Program-made: the position numbers and the translations under genes | Source of the DNA: Cristatella mucedo | Lineage: Eukaryota > Bryozoa > Phylactolaemata > Cristatellidae | DNA: 64,000 nucleotides | Assembly (NCBI GenBank): GCA_009760855.2 | Contig: WPIO01000006.1 | Span: forward strand, 12,450,001-12,514,000 | Direction: 5' to 3' | In this document: positions 49,152-60,308 of the stretch, piece after piece | Layout of the letters: each line of letters starts with the position of its first letter | Numbering within the stretch: the stretch's first letter is position 1 | The notes under the pieces: model-generated | What the model was told of the DNA's origin: nothing | What the model saw: the letters and a program-made list of their open reading frames with translations, nothing else | Database searches by the model: none

Positions 49152-49486
49152 TGCGCGAACCTTTGGTAGCAAAGTGGGCGTGCCCGACCGACTGAGTTTC
49201 TTGGACTGAATTGTCAGCCTGGCTGGCAGTCGCATCCACCACCGAACGTACTATATATAGCTGTGCCCTTGCTCAGCCGCTGCCTCGTGGCGGAGGCGGC
49301 TGAGAGCGACTGCGCAGCTGCACTGCTTGAAGGTTCAGAGGAAATCCCGCGTGGCGGCGTATCCCTCACTTCTTCTTGGCCAGCAATGCTGCCCTCCCTC
49401 TCCTGCAGTCAGTTCCGGCCAGCAGCGCGGGTGGCTCGGCCTTTGCGGCCGCCACCGAGCGTTCGGCGCCAGCGTCAACGCCCGCT

Positions 49487-49518
49487 CGCCGAGCAGACAG
49501 GCGCCTGTCTGCTCGGCG
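49487..49518. repeat. Perfect 32-bp palindrome upstream of exon 7
   Basis: CGCCGAGCAGACAGGC is followed with no spacer by its reverse complement. The palindrome centre is about 80 bp before the exon 7 acceptor. Confidence 0.96.
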
Positions 49519-49581
49519 CGTCGTCTGCTCACGGCGATGCCTCACGGCCGTCGCTTGTCGCACTCGCGTGCACGTTGCCAG

Positions 49582-50391
49582 GTCCGGTCTGGCATACTGC
49601 AAGACGAGGACACACGGCTCGCCGTGAAGCTCATCAAAGAGCGAGTGGCCGCCGTGCTCAAGATCCGTGAAAAGCAGGCGCTCGAGATGGCGCAGGCGGC
49701 CAGCATCGGTGCCAGCGACCCGCCGACGGCCGCCGCCGCTGCTGCAACCGCCTCCTCCTTTGCGCCGCCTCCATCTGGCGCCGCGTCGCTGCAGCAGCCG
49801 GCAAACGCTGCCGACGGCCAGCCGGCGAACGCTGCCGGCGCCTCCGCCGTGCCGCTGTCGGCAGCTGTCGACGCCATTCAGCCGCTTTCCGTGCACGCCG
49901 CGCCTTCGGGGCTCGTGCGAACGCCGTCGTTGGCGGCGATGGCACACGTCCAGCACCTGCCGACCACCGCAAGCACTGCTGTCGTGGTGTCAGCTGCTGC
50001 TGTGGCGGCAGCAGCCGTGCCATCGGCAGCCCACCAGCCGTCGATTGGTGCGGTTGCAGCAGGTCCTGCCGCTGTGCTGCCGGCTGCCTCTCTGCTGCTG
50101 CTGCAGCAGCACCAGCAGCTCGCCAATCCTGCCGCCGTCACACCAGCAGCTCTAGTCGAGCCGCTTGCCGTGCCGCCACCGCCCACTGCGACGGGGGTGG
50201 CGTCGGCTCTCCTCGGCGTTACCGGAGTAGGCTGCATTGCTTCCGTGCCAGCCGGCGACGCGGCAGCGGCCACTGCAGCTTCCCTTCGAAGCGACTCTCC
50301 GGGCGGCGCAGCAGTGCTCTGCCAGGTGTCCGCCGCTGCTTCATCAGCGGTGACGGACCACCCACATCCGCCTCACCACTTGTCGTCGCAG
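49582..50391 (+). CDS. WNK: WNK exon 7: end of CCT1 and Ala/Pro-rich linker
   Basis: This 810-nt exon runs from phase 0 to phase 0. The first ~40 residues (953-993) finish the PF2-like domain: VRSGILQDEDTRLAVKLIKE, then RVAAVLKIREKQ. The remainder is a low-complexity Ala/Pro/Ser/Gln linker partly encoded by CTG/CAG-rich DNA, with no visible domain. The acceptor CGTTGCCAG is in frame with exon 6. The donor TCGCAG|GTATGC is good, but the frame stays open through the 132-nt intron that follows. A 32-bp perfect palindrome lies about 64 bp upstream of the acceptor. Confidence 0.88.
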
Positions 50392-50523
50392 GTATGCCGC
50401 CTACCGCTCGGCAGCAGCTCGCTACTCCTGTCGATTGCCGGCACTGGCTGGCGGGCTGGCTGGCGGTTTCGGTCTGGCGATACCTCCCTCCTTCATCACC
50501 TCGCTTTGGCTTTTCGTGATCAG

Positions 50524-50718
50524 GGAAACCTGCAGCAGCAAGTGCAGTGGCACACAACGGCAGCGGCCGCCTCGGCAGCGCTGCCCCGCAGCGGCGTCGT
50601 CGTCGGACACCCGGCTTGCACCGCTTCCTCTTCTCCTCCTGCAGCGGCCGGCAGTGGCGCCACGCAGGCTTATGACGCTAGCATTACCCAGGTGGCTGCG
50701 GCGGCAGTAGCAGCCGAG
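50524..50718 (+). CDS. WNK: WNK exon 8: Ala-rich linker continued
   Basis: This 195-nt exon runs from phase 0 to phase 0 after a pyrimidine-rich tract ending TTTTCGTGATCAG. It encodes GNLQQQVQWHTTAAAASAAL and further Ala/Ser-rich sequence, ending at GCCGAG|GTATGC. There is no recognisable domain. Support comes from splice-site quality and frame continuity rather than homology. An alternative reading is that exons 7 and 8 form one 1,137-nt exon (49582-50718) with the intervening 132 nt retained. Confidence 0.65.
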
Positions 50719-50823
50719 GTATGCAGATCGGGCACATGTGGCGCAGATCCGTCTCGACCTCCGTTGCCAGTTTCTGCACAGCGTTCGAGAGTGCTGCCAG
50801 TGTGCGGCTGCATCGGGCGCACG

Positions 50824-50963
50824 GGCTCCCAACCAGCCTCAGCTACCTGACGCGCTCGGAGGCGCGTTCCATTGTCTGACCAACCACGCTTGCTGTGGCC
50901 GGGGGTGGTTTTTCGGCTCAAGCATTATGGCCTTGCTTCGTCACGTGACCTGCATGCAGCTAA
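50824..50963 (+). repeat. Inverted repeat, right arm (WNK intron 8)
   Basis: It is the partner of 49009-49151. Between the arms lie 1,672 bp holding all of exons 7 and 8. The C-run in the left arm (ten or more) is shorter here, which is the main length difference. Confidence 0.93.
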
Positions 50964-51276
50964 CTCGCATTTTCCTATGCTTGCGTGCCGGCACAAACTG
51001 GCCCGTGCCGCTTGCTTGCTGCCTGTACTTCGGGTTCGAACGTTTGGCGATTCCGTGTCTAGAATGTTCTTCTATCGTCCTCCCTGTTAAACTATGGTCG
51101 ATCCTGCTGTGTAACTGGGTGTTTGGTCCAAATTTAAAGTGATGGGACAAGCACCATTCCTAGCGTTAGTGTATAAAGTCATGCTTAATAGCGCATGAAA
51201 TTGCTAGATGTTGCTTCTAACGTTTTGAAATCGTGTTCAACTCGGTATTTTCCGTATGCTCGCCATGGTTCTCTGC

Positions 51277-51326
51277 GTCCCGGTAGCCTAGGGGTTACAG
51301 TCTGTGTTCGAATCCTACCGGAAAAG
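51277..51326 (+). other. tRNA-like remnant lacking anticodon arm
   Basis: CCGGTAG and CTACCGG can pair like an acceptor stem around a D-arm-like CCTAGGGGTTA and a T-arm/B-box GTGTTCGAATCC. The total is about 43 nt, with no room for an anticodon arm, so it is a tRNA-derived relic (or SINE head) rather than a working tRNA. Confidence 0.4.
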
Positions 51327-52217
51327 TTTCTAAACAGTCATTGAGACCAGCAATCACCAGGAGGTCCAAAATGGATGCGTTGCACTCGGAGAAAGATCTC
51401 GTCGCCCTACTCTGGAAATGCTGTCACCAGGTGCTGGTCGGCACAATGCATCGGCGTTTATGAACACAGCCATGAAAAGAACTTTTATTTTTAGGACTTC
51501 TGGCTAGGTAGGCTTCAGTGTTTAGCATGTGGAGTACTCCAGAAAAAGATAACCACCATGAAATAAGCAACTACCATCCAACAACCATCCAAAGCAACTT
51601 ACATCCGTCCATCCATTTGCTATTCAGCTCTAGGTGTTGCTGACATGAAGTCAAAATGCATGTAATGTTCTTTTGAGCAGCATAAAAAGCTTGAATGCCT
51701 TGCTCGATCTCAGTCGATCTTTGCACTCCTTCCTTTGTGAAATTTCTCTTGCATAACGCCCACATAGTCTTTGTGGCTTGGTGGAATTACAGACGGAGAT
51801 TCATTACATTGCAATGCATGCTTCTGTGTGTGGTTAATTCTTTGGTGTTTTTAGCATTACTATGCTACTATATTTGTTAGATCCACAATTGACTGAGCTG
51901 TACTGGTCATTACATGTATGTGGTCTGACTTGCATCTGACCCCCCCCCCGTACGTTATTTTTTTTCAAAATATTAATACCCGTTCCCCGGCTCGAAGTTG
52001 CTGTAGGCAGTTACGCAGCCAGAAAAGAGTGCTAGGGGCTGCAGTAATTAGAGTTTACTTTCGAGTTGGTCATCTTCAAGCGATTTGAGCTTCTTTGAAG
52101 CAGGCCTTCACGCGGCATTCAGAAATTGGACAACTAAGGATTGCTTGTACAAGCCGAATGAATCGAGCCTAAAACTGTGGGCTCGTCATGATTCAGTCAA
52201 TCCAACTATTGGGAATG

Positions 52218-52360
52218 ACTCATGCTCCTCCTCTTCCTCCTCCTCCTCCTCCTCCTCCTCCTCCTCCTCCTCCTCCTCCTCCTCCTCCTCCTCCTCCTCC
52301 TCCTCCTCCTCCTCCTCCTCCTCTTCCTCCTCCTCCTCCTCCTCCTCCTCCTCCTCTGCT
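52218..52360. repeat. (TCC)n trinucleotide tract in WNK intron 8
   Basis: About 45 TCC units with two TTCC slips. A shorter tract lies at 52505-52535. The polyserine, polyproline, polyleucine and antisense polyglutamate frames here are artefacts. Confidence 0.96.
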
Positions 52361-52861
52361 CTGCTTGCGGCTACTGCCCCTCTTCTGCCGGCTGCTCCCT
52401 CACCGCCACTGCTGCTGCTGCTGCTGCTGCCGTCGTGGCCGCCGATCCTGCCCCCCACCCACCGCGCTCCTCCCCTCCCTCCTCTGCCGGCCGCCGCTGC
52501 TGCTGCTTCCTCCTCCTCCTCCTCCTCCTCCTCCACTGCTGCAGCTCTTGCTGCTCTGTTGCTAACTGCTGGACCGTGCACCTGCTCGCTTTGGCTAGGA
52601 TTGCCTCTGGACCGGAAGCAGACGTATGCCCACCTCCGGCCGCTGTCCAATCAACCGGTGCATTTCTTATGGGTGCACCGGAAGCAGCCACACACCTGCT
52701 TCATCGAAGCAGCCACACACCTGCTTCATCGGCTGATGTCGAAGTCGGTCAGCGTGGGAAAACTGTGCAGGCTCAAGCAATCGGTCATCATCCTTCCGAA
52801 AAGCTGTTAATGACAGTGCCGACCCACTGCAATTTCCTTGCTTTACCGTTTTTTTTTTAAT

Positions 52862-52924
<63 letters not shown>
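52862..52924. repeat. (CT)n microsatellite in WNK intron 8
   Basis: This is a pure TC/CT run just before a SINE. Confidence 0.97.
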
Positions 52925-52928
<4 letters not shown>

Positions 52929-53085
52929 CACTAGGTAAGGCGGTTGCTTTTCACTAGCTGGGCCTCGAGGTCGTGGGTTCGAATCCTGTGGTGGGCGATC
53001 CTTTATCGCCACTGCAAGCGGTGGTGATAGCCGTAAAGGCTCTTCTGTCGCTATACAAAAAGAGGCTGTTTAATCAGCTAGGATT
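52925..53085 (+). mobile_element. tRNA-derived SINE in WNK intron 8
   Basis: CTCACTAGGTAAGGCGGTTG, GTCGTGGGTTCGAATCCTG (intact B box), GGTGGTGATAGCCGTAAAGG and GAGGCTGTTTAATCAGCTAG appear in order. This is the cleanest copy in the window. Confidence 0.88.
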
Positions 53086-54757
53086 TTTTTTCTCTCGGCA
53101 AGCTTTTCGAGCTTAGGCCTCTCTTCGTCAGTAAACGAAGTGTAGAGCCAAATGAATTTCTGACACAGCTGGTGGTAGTCTTCCTTTTAGACAACCTGGT
53201 GTTCCGTGTAGAAGCTTAGGGCACGGCCTTGAAACACACAGGCTTTGCATGTTTCAAATGCAAATCGAGCTCTCGCCAAGCTGCTGCCTGCTGCTTCGGC
53301 TTCAAGAAACCAACCATTGATAACAAATCGCCACTGCCACCATCCCCTTTGAAACCTCGTGCCGGAAAATCGGCAGGCTGCTGCATCGGGACCGTAGACG
53401 GTATTCAGTGTGCGGTATTCAGTCGTATTCTTTCTTCAAGCTTTTGAAACCGTCCTCTGCTACAAGTTGTTACGTGCGCTGAGACTTACTAAACAGCGAA
53501 ACTTAACAAGTACTTGCAGCATGGCGCACTAATGAACTATCTTTTGTCGTGCAGCCACCACATTTACATTTAATTTTGGAGCTCATAGAACCAGGCTGAC
53601 AAAAGCTATCGGCTGAGCTGAGTAGCCAACAGACGAGCTAGCTGCTTCCAGTTATGACAGCAAGAATTAGTTTAAAGCTGTTATTTGCATCTGTGTGTGT
53701 AATATGATACCTCAAGTTTTCCAACGAAAGACTCCTAGCAAAACATCGATTAGGGAGAGGTTGGGAGATGCTGCACTATTACTTATAACCAAATAAATAG
53801 CAATTATATAATACTATAATAAAAATAGGAAAAGTTAAATATAATAATAAATCAAATAATTAATATAATAAACTTGGAATTGGACCACTGAGTGTATCTG
53901 TAATGAGCCTGCAGCCACCATTGACACCTTAGCCAGCTGTATAGAAACCACTGCCATGGTGGCCTTCAAGTAAACTTTCTTTGCTCGTTATTGCTCGAAG
54001 GTACTAGCTAAATATCGCCAGGGTAGGCATGACCTCACTAGAGAATGTGAATATTTTTTTGTGACTCCGTGTAGGAAGCCTGAGTATCTTTGAGTGCATA
54101 CATATTTTGCCGTCTTTCCATGTAGGGTGTCCTGACGAGCTCCGGCATGCATATGACAGCTTCCAGCATGCACACTCGTTCGTGCATAATGGTCAGGCCA
54201 CGGCGGGGCTTTGCAGTTGGCTCATTAGCGAGCTTACAGCGCATTCACGCCGATTCAAGTATAAGCCACATTGAATAAGTGCGATATAATGTGGCTACAA
54301 AAATAGATGATGTCTTGTTGCTTCCAAAATGTCTGGGAGTACTTGGATGTATGGCAATTTGCTCCTTTTAACCTCCCAGTCTGAAAGTGGGATCGATATA
54401 TAAAAAAAACACTCTCTGGCTCGTCGGATGCTCCAGTTATGTAGCTACATTTGGAGCCGCTTGCAGGTATGCGCATCTCTTGTCTCGTTCGGTCGCCCTA
54501 TATCTTGTTCTGTCGCTTTTTTGCGCATTTCCAGGCTATAAGTCTGGCTTTGATTTTTTTTAATCATAGTAATCCTGGGTGCACAGTACTAGGCTTTCGC
54601 ATTAAACTTTTGTCTATTTCTTATCCAGTCCGGCTTGCTTGCCGGCCAGCTGACTTCTGTGAAGTCGATTTCGTCTGTTCGCCCTCCGCTGTTTCACTGC
54701 GCTCTCTTGGCGAGCGAGCGAGAGCGCAAGCACACGCCGTCGTCCTGCTCTTTTCAG

Positions 54758-54825
54758 GACGTCCTCTCTGGCACGCCTGGCACGCCACCCAAATTGCCTT
54801 CGAGCGATGCCGCTCAGCGGGACAA
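54758..54825 (+). CDS. WNK: WNK exon 9: small linker exon
   Basis: This 68-nt exon begins in phase 0 after a strong tract and acceptor GCTCTTTTCAG. It encodes DVLSGTPGTPPKLPSSDAAQ and then Arg-Asp, leaving two bases of a codon at donor GTACGT. That phase joins exon 10 exactly. The content is Pro/Ser-rich linker and cannot be recognised by homology, so the call rests on the splice signals and the phase match on both sides. Confidence 0.7.
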
Positions 54826-54968
54826 GTACGTTGGCGGTCGCGAGCATCGACCTCGCGATCTCGCATGCGCTCGTGATGGCGCTACGTCAAAGCAGGAGCA
54901 GCAGCGAGTGCCATGTGTGCGCTGGCGCCGGTCCCTGATCGCACGCGACCTGACTGACTTTGCTGTAG

Positions 54969-55230
54969 CGGCATGGACGACCCGGCCGCAGACCCGCCGA
55001 GCTCGATCGCTACCCGAGGCGGAGCGGCGAGAGGGCCTCGGCGCGTGAACAGCCGATCCGGTCACCGGGGTCGCGTCGCGGACAACAAGCCCGTGCTGAC
55101 CATTCAGAGCATCGAGAATCTGGACGACGGTGGACACATCGCTCACTGCCAGCTGGACACGGGAAAAGCCAATGCCGAATTCATGTTCGACTGCGAGCAC
55201 GACTCGCCGAGCGAGATCGTGCACAAGCTT
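54969..55230 (+). CDS. WNK: WNK exon 10: PF2-like/CCT2 domain, first half
   Basis: The acceptor TTTGCTGTAG gives one base that completes the exon 9 codon, then reads GMDDPAADPPSSIATR. A basic stretch (PRRVNSRSGHRGR) leads into KPVLTIQSIENLDDGG and ends DSPSEIVHKL at donor GTGAGC in phase 0 (residue 1397). The order of basic linker, beta strands and acidic-Pro-Glu-Ile turn matches the second PF2-like domain of animal WNKs. The intron upstream is only 143 nt. Confidence 0.88.
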
Positions 55231-55404
55231 GTGAGCACCGCAGTGCTCGCTTGCACGATCTTCCCTCCTACCCAAGCGAGCTCGTTGCCTCTGACTGCTG
55301 CACAGCACTGTGTGTGTGCATGCGTGCGCGCTTTGTTGCACAAGTGGTCGCACAAGTGCCTTTAGATTTGGAGGCTGTGAAGCAGTTATTGGTGAACCAT
55401 GATG

Positions 55405-55530
55405 GCACACTAGGTAAGGTGGTTGCTTTTCGAATCCTTCGGTGGGCGATCCTTTATTGCTGCTGCAAGCAGTGGTGATAGCTGTAAAGGCTGTTACTAT
55501 ACAAAAGAGGCTGTTGAATCAGCTAGTATT
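55405..55530 (+). mobile_element. tRNA-derived SINE in WNK intron 10, internally deleted
   Basis: It has the same order as the 52.9 kb copy, but about 40 bp between head and B box are missing (GGTTGCTTTTCGAATCC joined directly). Confidence 0.8.
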
Positions 55531-56411
55531 TTTTTTTGGGAATAACACACCCACGCAATCACACAAACTCATTTTCCATTTGCAGTTTGGCTTCCTGCAG
55601 CTGCCCGGCAGCGTTTTTGCAGATGCTTGTGACAGCTGCAGACGCCTGCTCGTCTTGCCTTTTAAAACGAAAAAAGCAGAGGAGGCTGCTGCGACCTAAC
55701 TATTATTCTGTATTTATAGAACCTTTATAATACAGGGTATAATGTAGCCCCAAAATCAACTATACATGTATAATATAAAAATTTTAGATTACTTATTCTT
55801 TTAAGTCATTGGACCCAGGCACATGTGGGCTGATTGGCTGAGTCGATGACCCACGCCCGGCTCTCCAGACTTCTCTGCGGGGTTTGCCATAATGTACTAG
55901 CTGATGCTGCTCACCGCGGACACGAAGAGGGACTCGATCTAAAATCGCTTCCATGACCAGTATCGATGAGCTACCTGTTCCCGGAAAAGCCAGGCGTCCC
56001 GGTGCTCCAGTGCTTGCCAGGACGTGCAGTTCGAATAAACGAACGACACATATCGAGAGAAATAGTGATACCGACGCGCGCACAATTTTTAAGAAAAGTT
56101 ATTGAATAGTGTGTATTTATACATGTATGTACTGTAAAATGCATACATATACTGAATATTACGTTACCGGATCAGAAAAATCATATTATAAAGAACAATA
56201 GACTGAACGGAGCAGATTGCCGAAAGCGGCATTGACTCTCTTCTGTCGTTAGCTCAGCTGCTTTTTGCAGTCTGTTAAAATGCCTGCTGCTGTCGCATTC
56301 GGCTCCGAGGTCCGAGCTGTGTAATGACCCCTCTTTTCTTTCGGACGACTGCCGGCGATGCGGCAGCTGCATCGCAGCCGCACGGACGGTGCCTCCTTTA
56401 TTTTTATGCAG

Positions 56412-56675
56412 ATGGAAGTAGACATCGTATCAAGGGAGCAGCAGACCGACACTCTGGATCAGATCCGGACGATCATTGCTCAGGTCAAGGAGCATGCCAG
56501 CTTGCCTGCCGATCAGCAGCACCAGCCTCTGACAGCGCTGAGCGACAGCACATCGGCTGTCTCCGCCACTTCGGACGGCAGCCCCACGAGACAGCGCAGT
56601 CCGAGCGTGACCAGAAAGCTGCTGCCGACTCGTGAGCGAGCCGAGAGCCTTCACGATCTTGAAGACTCGTACCAC
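56412..56675 (+). CDS. WNK: WNK exon 11: PF2-like/CCT2 domain, second half
   Basis: A T-rich tract and acceptor TATGCAG precede this phase 0 exon, which encodes MEVDIVSREQQTDTLDQIRT, then IIAQVKEH. These align with the closing helices of the WNK second PF2-like domain, where the family has a similar Met-Val/Glu...Glu...Phe-Val..Ile pattern. The remainder is Ser/Pro-rich linker (DGSPTRQRSPSVTRK), a plausible phosphorylation region. The exon ends after a His codon at donor GTACGT, phase 0, 264 nt. Confidence 0.87.
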
Positions 56676-58694
56676 GTACGTGTGCGTGTGTGCGCGTGCC
56701 CGTGGCGGCTGCAGTAGCAGTGGCGTTGCTCCGTCCGGCTCAGCGGCCTTCGCTCCCGAGCAGAGGCATGGATGGCCTGTCGCCATTCAGCCATTCAATC
56801 GGCGCTAGCGTCACAACTTGGCCGCACGTGTTCAGTTGATGAAATGGCGCTGGTACAGAGAGCTGGCTTGGAAACTGCGCTCGAGTTGACGAGTGGGTCC
56901 CCGCCGATGCGTTTTCCAGGGGCAGTAGCAACAGCACTGTGAGTGCCCGGCCTGCTGGCGCCCTGCCCCCCCCCCCCTGAGGACCCGAGCAACCCGAGCG
57001 AGCTTTTTCGTTGTTCACCTTCACCTTCGAGTGTCTGTCGAGAGCCAGCCTGAGGCGTGCCGGGCCGTCCCGCCGAGGCTGTTTGAGCCGAGAGTCAGGC
57101 CAGCTCGAACGCTTGTCAGTGTGTCTCCGTGGGAAGGTGTCGTGAAGAAGAGCATCGCTGGCTCGGCTTTCGGTCTCGGTCTGGCCTCACTAGCCGTGTC
57201 AATATCTAAAAGTTACCAATGCCCATAGCATGACCACCAACAGAGATCCACGTGCTTGCAAAGACTTGCTTTCTCCAGAGGCGGGCTAGGATTTTCGTAT
57301 AGGGGCAAGACCCGCATGTAAGGGGAAATCATAGCACACGATCGTAGTGTCTATTAGTTGACACACACACTCGCCGACTGGTGGTCGCTCATCGACGCGA
57401 CGTAATTTCGTCGTTGGTAACGATTGAGGGGCAGTGTATCTGTAAGAGGCGATCGAGGTCGGTGCCCCTCCTCCCGGCTCTAGGGGGGCCTTGGCTTCGC
57501 CACTGGCTGGCTGGCAAAGGTCCTTCGCTCAATCATGTCAGGGTAGCAGCGGTGCGCCGTAGGGGCACTGGCCAATCACGGCGCGTATGGAAGAGCAGCG
57601 CTGCCTGCGCCACCTGCTGCAGGTTCTAGAGTAAGCAGGCTGCACATTTGGGTGGTTCGCGCTCGAAGCTGCCCCGTGCTTAGGTTAATGCTTTGGCTTG
57701 GCCCCCTCCCCTGCCAACGAGTATCACGTATCGGTAGCAAATATCATACAGCAGCTAGCTGCTGAGACAGCTGCAATCATTAAGGCACGCCGTGCAGCTG
57801 TTGCAAGCCAAAAGCATCAGCCTGACAATGGCGTGAACCGTGGCATTTCGTAAGCTGTAGCTAGATGTGCACTCGTGCAAGGAGGACCGGCGCTGCAGCC
57901 CTAACTCGCGGTCCCCCTCCTGTCTCTGGAGATTGCTCACCTGGCACGTTGCAGCCGCTGCTCCCCTCCCCCTCCCCCAATGAGGACAATTAAACAGTTC
58001 ACCGACACGTCTGCAGTGAAAGCTGATGGGGGAGCACTTGTTTTTTTCTTGCTGCTCGTGCACTTTGCTGGTCGTGGAAAGTGGTATGTGGAAAGCTGCA
58101 GGAAGTTTGACGTCACGGAGAGCGCCACACAATCGCATGACAATCAAGTCTCGGGCTGCCTATTGGGAGAAAGAGGAGGCGAAGGCTACGATCCTAGAAT
58201 GTCGATGGCATGCCTGCTTTTTTTGTGAGTCCATTAGAACCGAGGTGTACAGTAATAGCCGGGAATGAGGAAATTATTCTTTACCCTGCTGCTTAGACTA
58301 GCCGCGTGCATGCCGGCAGAAAGAGAGGGCATTTGCTTCTAGGCCTTCCCCGGCGATCTTCATCGGATTGCATGGCCGTGCTCGCCGGTGACCCTGTTTG
58401 GCTCAATGAGTGCCATCGGGCACTGGTTTCTCAACTCTATCCTTTTAGAAATCGCAAAAGCCGCCATGCTTGATGTTGCATGAAATACTATTGCATGTGG
58501 GCAAGATCTAACCGAAGCTAGGTATATGACCATTGCAAGCTGGTAACAATCGTGGTCTTTTAATGCAAACTCAATTGCTTTCTGCCTGCCGAAAAATGCC
58601 CACTGCTTTTTCTTACCAACTGATATACTGAGCCGAACTAAGCAGCCACGCTCCTGTATATCTACAGTACGGTTACGGTCGTGATGGAGATGTC

Positions 58695-58860
58695 GTGGAG
58701 GTCAAGTGCTCGGTCTTCAAGACTGAAGTCGTGGCTTCGAATCCTGCCGTGGGCAATCCTTTATTGCCAACTGCAAGTGGTGGTGGTGGTGGTGGTGATG
58801 GTGATAGCCATTGAGGCCCTTATTGTGCTATCCAAAATGAGGCTATTAAATCAGCTATAT
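58695..58860 (+). mobile_element. tRNA-derived SINE in WNK intron 11
   Basis: It has the B box GGCTTCGAATCC, a body with an expanded (GGT)n run near 58780-58797, and the tail GAGGCTATTAAATCAGCTAT. Confidence 0.8.
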
Positions 58861-59592
58861 TGTTGGACTGTTTTGCGACCGGCACGGTGTGCTCATTCAA
58901 AGCTTGCTAATTATGCCGCTTGTGCCCGTTCAACAAGCCTTCGTGTGCAGCCGCGAGGGGTATGTGCTGCTTCAGTAAATATGGGCTAGCGCCTCGACCA
59001 CCTTCATGGTTATGGCAGCAGTGTTGTCACAGCATCACGTGTGTGAGCACGTGCATTTGCGAGTGTGCACGAGCCCACAAGTGCCTGGTCGCAGCTGTAC
59101 TTGTCGTGTTGTCTTTTACAGATGTATGATAGAGCCAGGCATAATAAACCTCAAATGGTTAGTATTTGAACAGGCACCGCTGCAATAAGAACAACGTGCC
59201 CTCCACACGTACAGACAAATCAGGAAACCGCCCACTCCCGCAGTCGCATGCAGTCACCCGCACCATTGTACGCATGCTCAGACACATACTCCAACGCACA
59301 CACAGACGCATGCGCACTTACGCACACACGAGCGCTCTAGGCACATTTGTCAAGACCATCAGCAGCTGCTTCACACACTGTCGGTGCCCACACGGCATCG
59401 CTCGCTGTGCAGAGCACCGGCTCGTGCACACTCCTATCATGCAATCACCTCCCTGCTCTCTGAGCTCTCCCGACCCGCGAGTCTCCGTCCTGCTGTCCCT
59501 GCTGTCCGCCTGGCAGCGCGTCGGCTGGAGCTTTGGCCTGTGGCCTAGGGCCGTTGCTGCTGCTGCTGCTGCTGCTCGGCTAGCCACTTCTT

Positions 59593-59623
59593 GCTGGGAC
59601 GGCCAATGTTTGGCCGTCCCAGC
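59593..59623. repeat. Perfect 14-bp hairpin in WNK intron 11
   Basis: GCTGGGACGGCCAA and TTGGCCGTCCCAGC flank TGT. A (CTG)n run lies just upstream. Confidence 0.95.
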
Positions 59624-60029
59624 CCTTTTCCTGCCACTGTCGCACACCATCCGCATGGAGGGCGCCTGCTGTTAACTCGTGTGCTGCTTAACATCCCGTT
59701 CCCGAGTGTGCTACCGCAGTCGCTGGGTTTGGAGGCTTGAGCAACCGTGGCCCAGTGCGTACCGAGCGCCACTTCCGGTATCCCCCTGCGAACCCACCCA
59801 CCCCCCCCCCCCCCCAACCGCGTGCCTCTCTCACCTACCGGTAGGAGGTACTGGTGGGGGCAGGTGCAGCAGCAGCTCTGGGCTCTGGGCTCTGGATGAT
59901 GCTGCCTCCGATGCCGCTCGCCCGATGCCTCCGATGCCGCTTGTGCCTTCCTCGGGTGTCTAGCGTTCAGTGCCATCTTGAATCTCGAGGCAACACGTGG
60001 CCCTCATGCTGTCATTTCCCTTTGCTCAG

Positions 60030-60308
60030 AGGCGGCTCCACTCGGACATGTCGCACGCGGATCTGCAGAGGGCCCTCGCCCGAAGCAGGGAGCTCGAGGC
60101 GGCCGAGCACTCCGCTTCGGCTTTCGTCACCGTGCCGCCTGCTCTGGCCTCGATTCTGCACTCGGTCAGCAGCGTCGAACCCGCCTTCGTCGGCGCTGCC
60201 AATGGCGATCACCCTGCCTTGATCTGCCAGTCGGCAGCCGATGCACACAGGAGGCAGGCTTTGGGCAAAGCCAACTTGTCTGACGCCAGCCTCGAACATG
60301 ATGACCTC
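60030..60308 (+). CDS. WNK: WNK exon 12: C-terminal helical segment
   Basis: The acceptor TTCCCTTTGCTCAG is strong. The exon is phase 0 to phase 0, 279 nt, and ends at donor GTGAGT. It encodes RRLHSDMSHADLQRALARSR, an amphipathic helix-like stretch, then SASAFVTVPPALASILHSVS and a segment ending NLSDASLEHDDL. No named domain is recognised. WNK tails often carry a C-terminal coiled coil, which this may resemble, but that is inference. There is no stop codon, so transcription must continue downstream. Confidence 0.75.

Noticed and set aside
52925-53085. Functional tRNA gene
   Set aside because: The B box is intact, but there is no cloverleaf and the same sequence with a shared body and tail recurs as a SINE.
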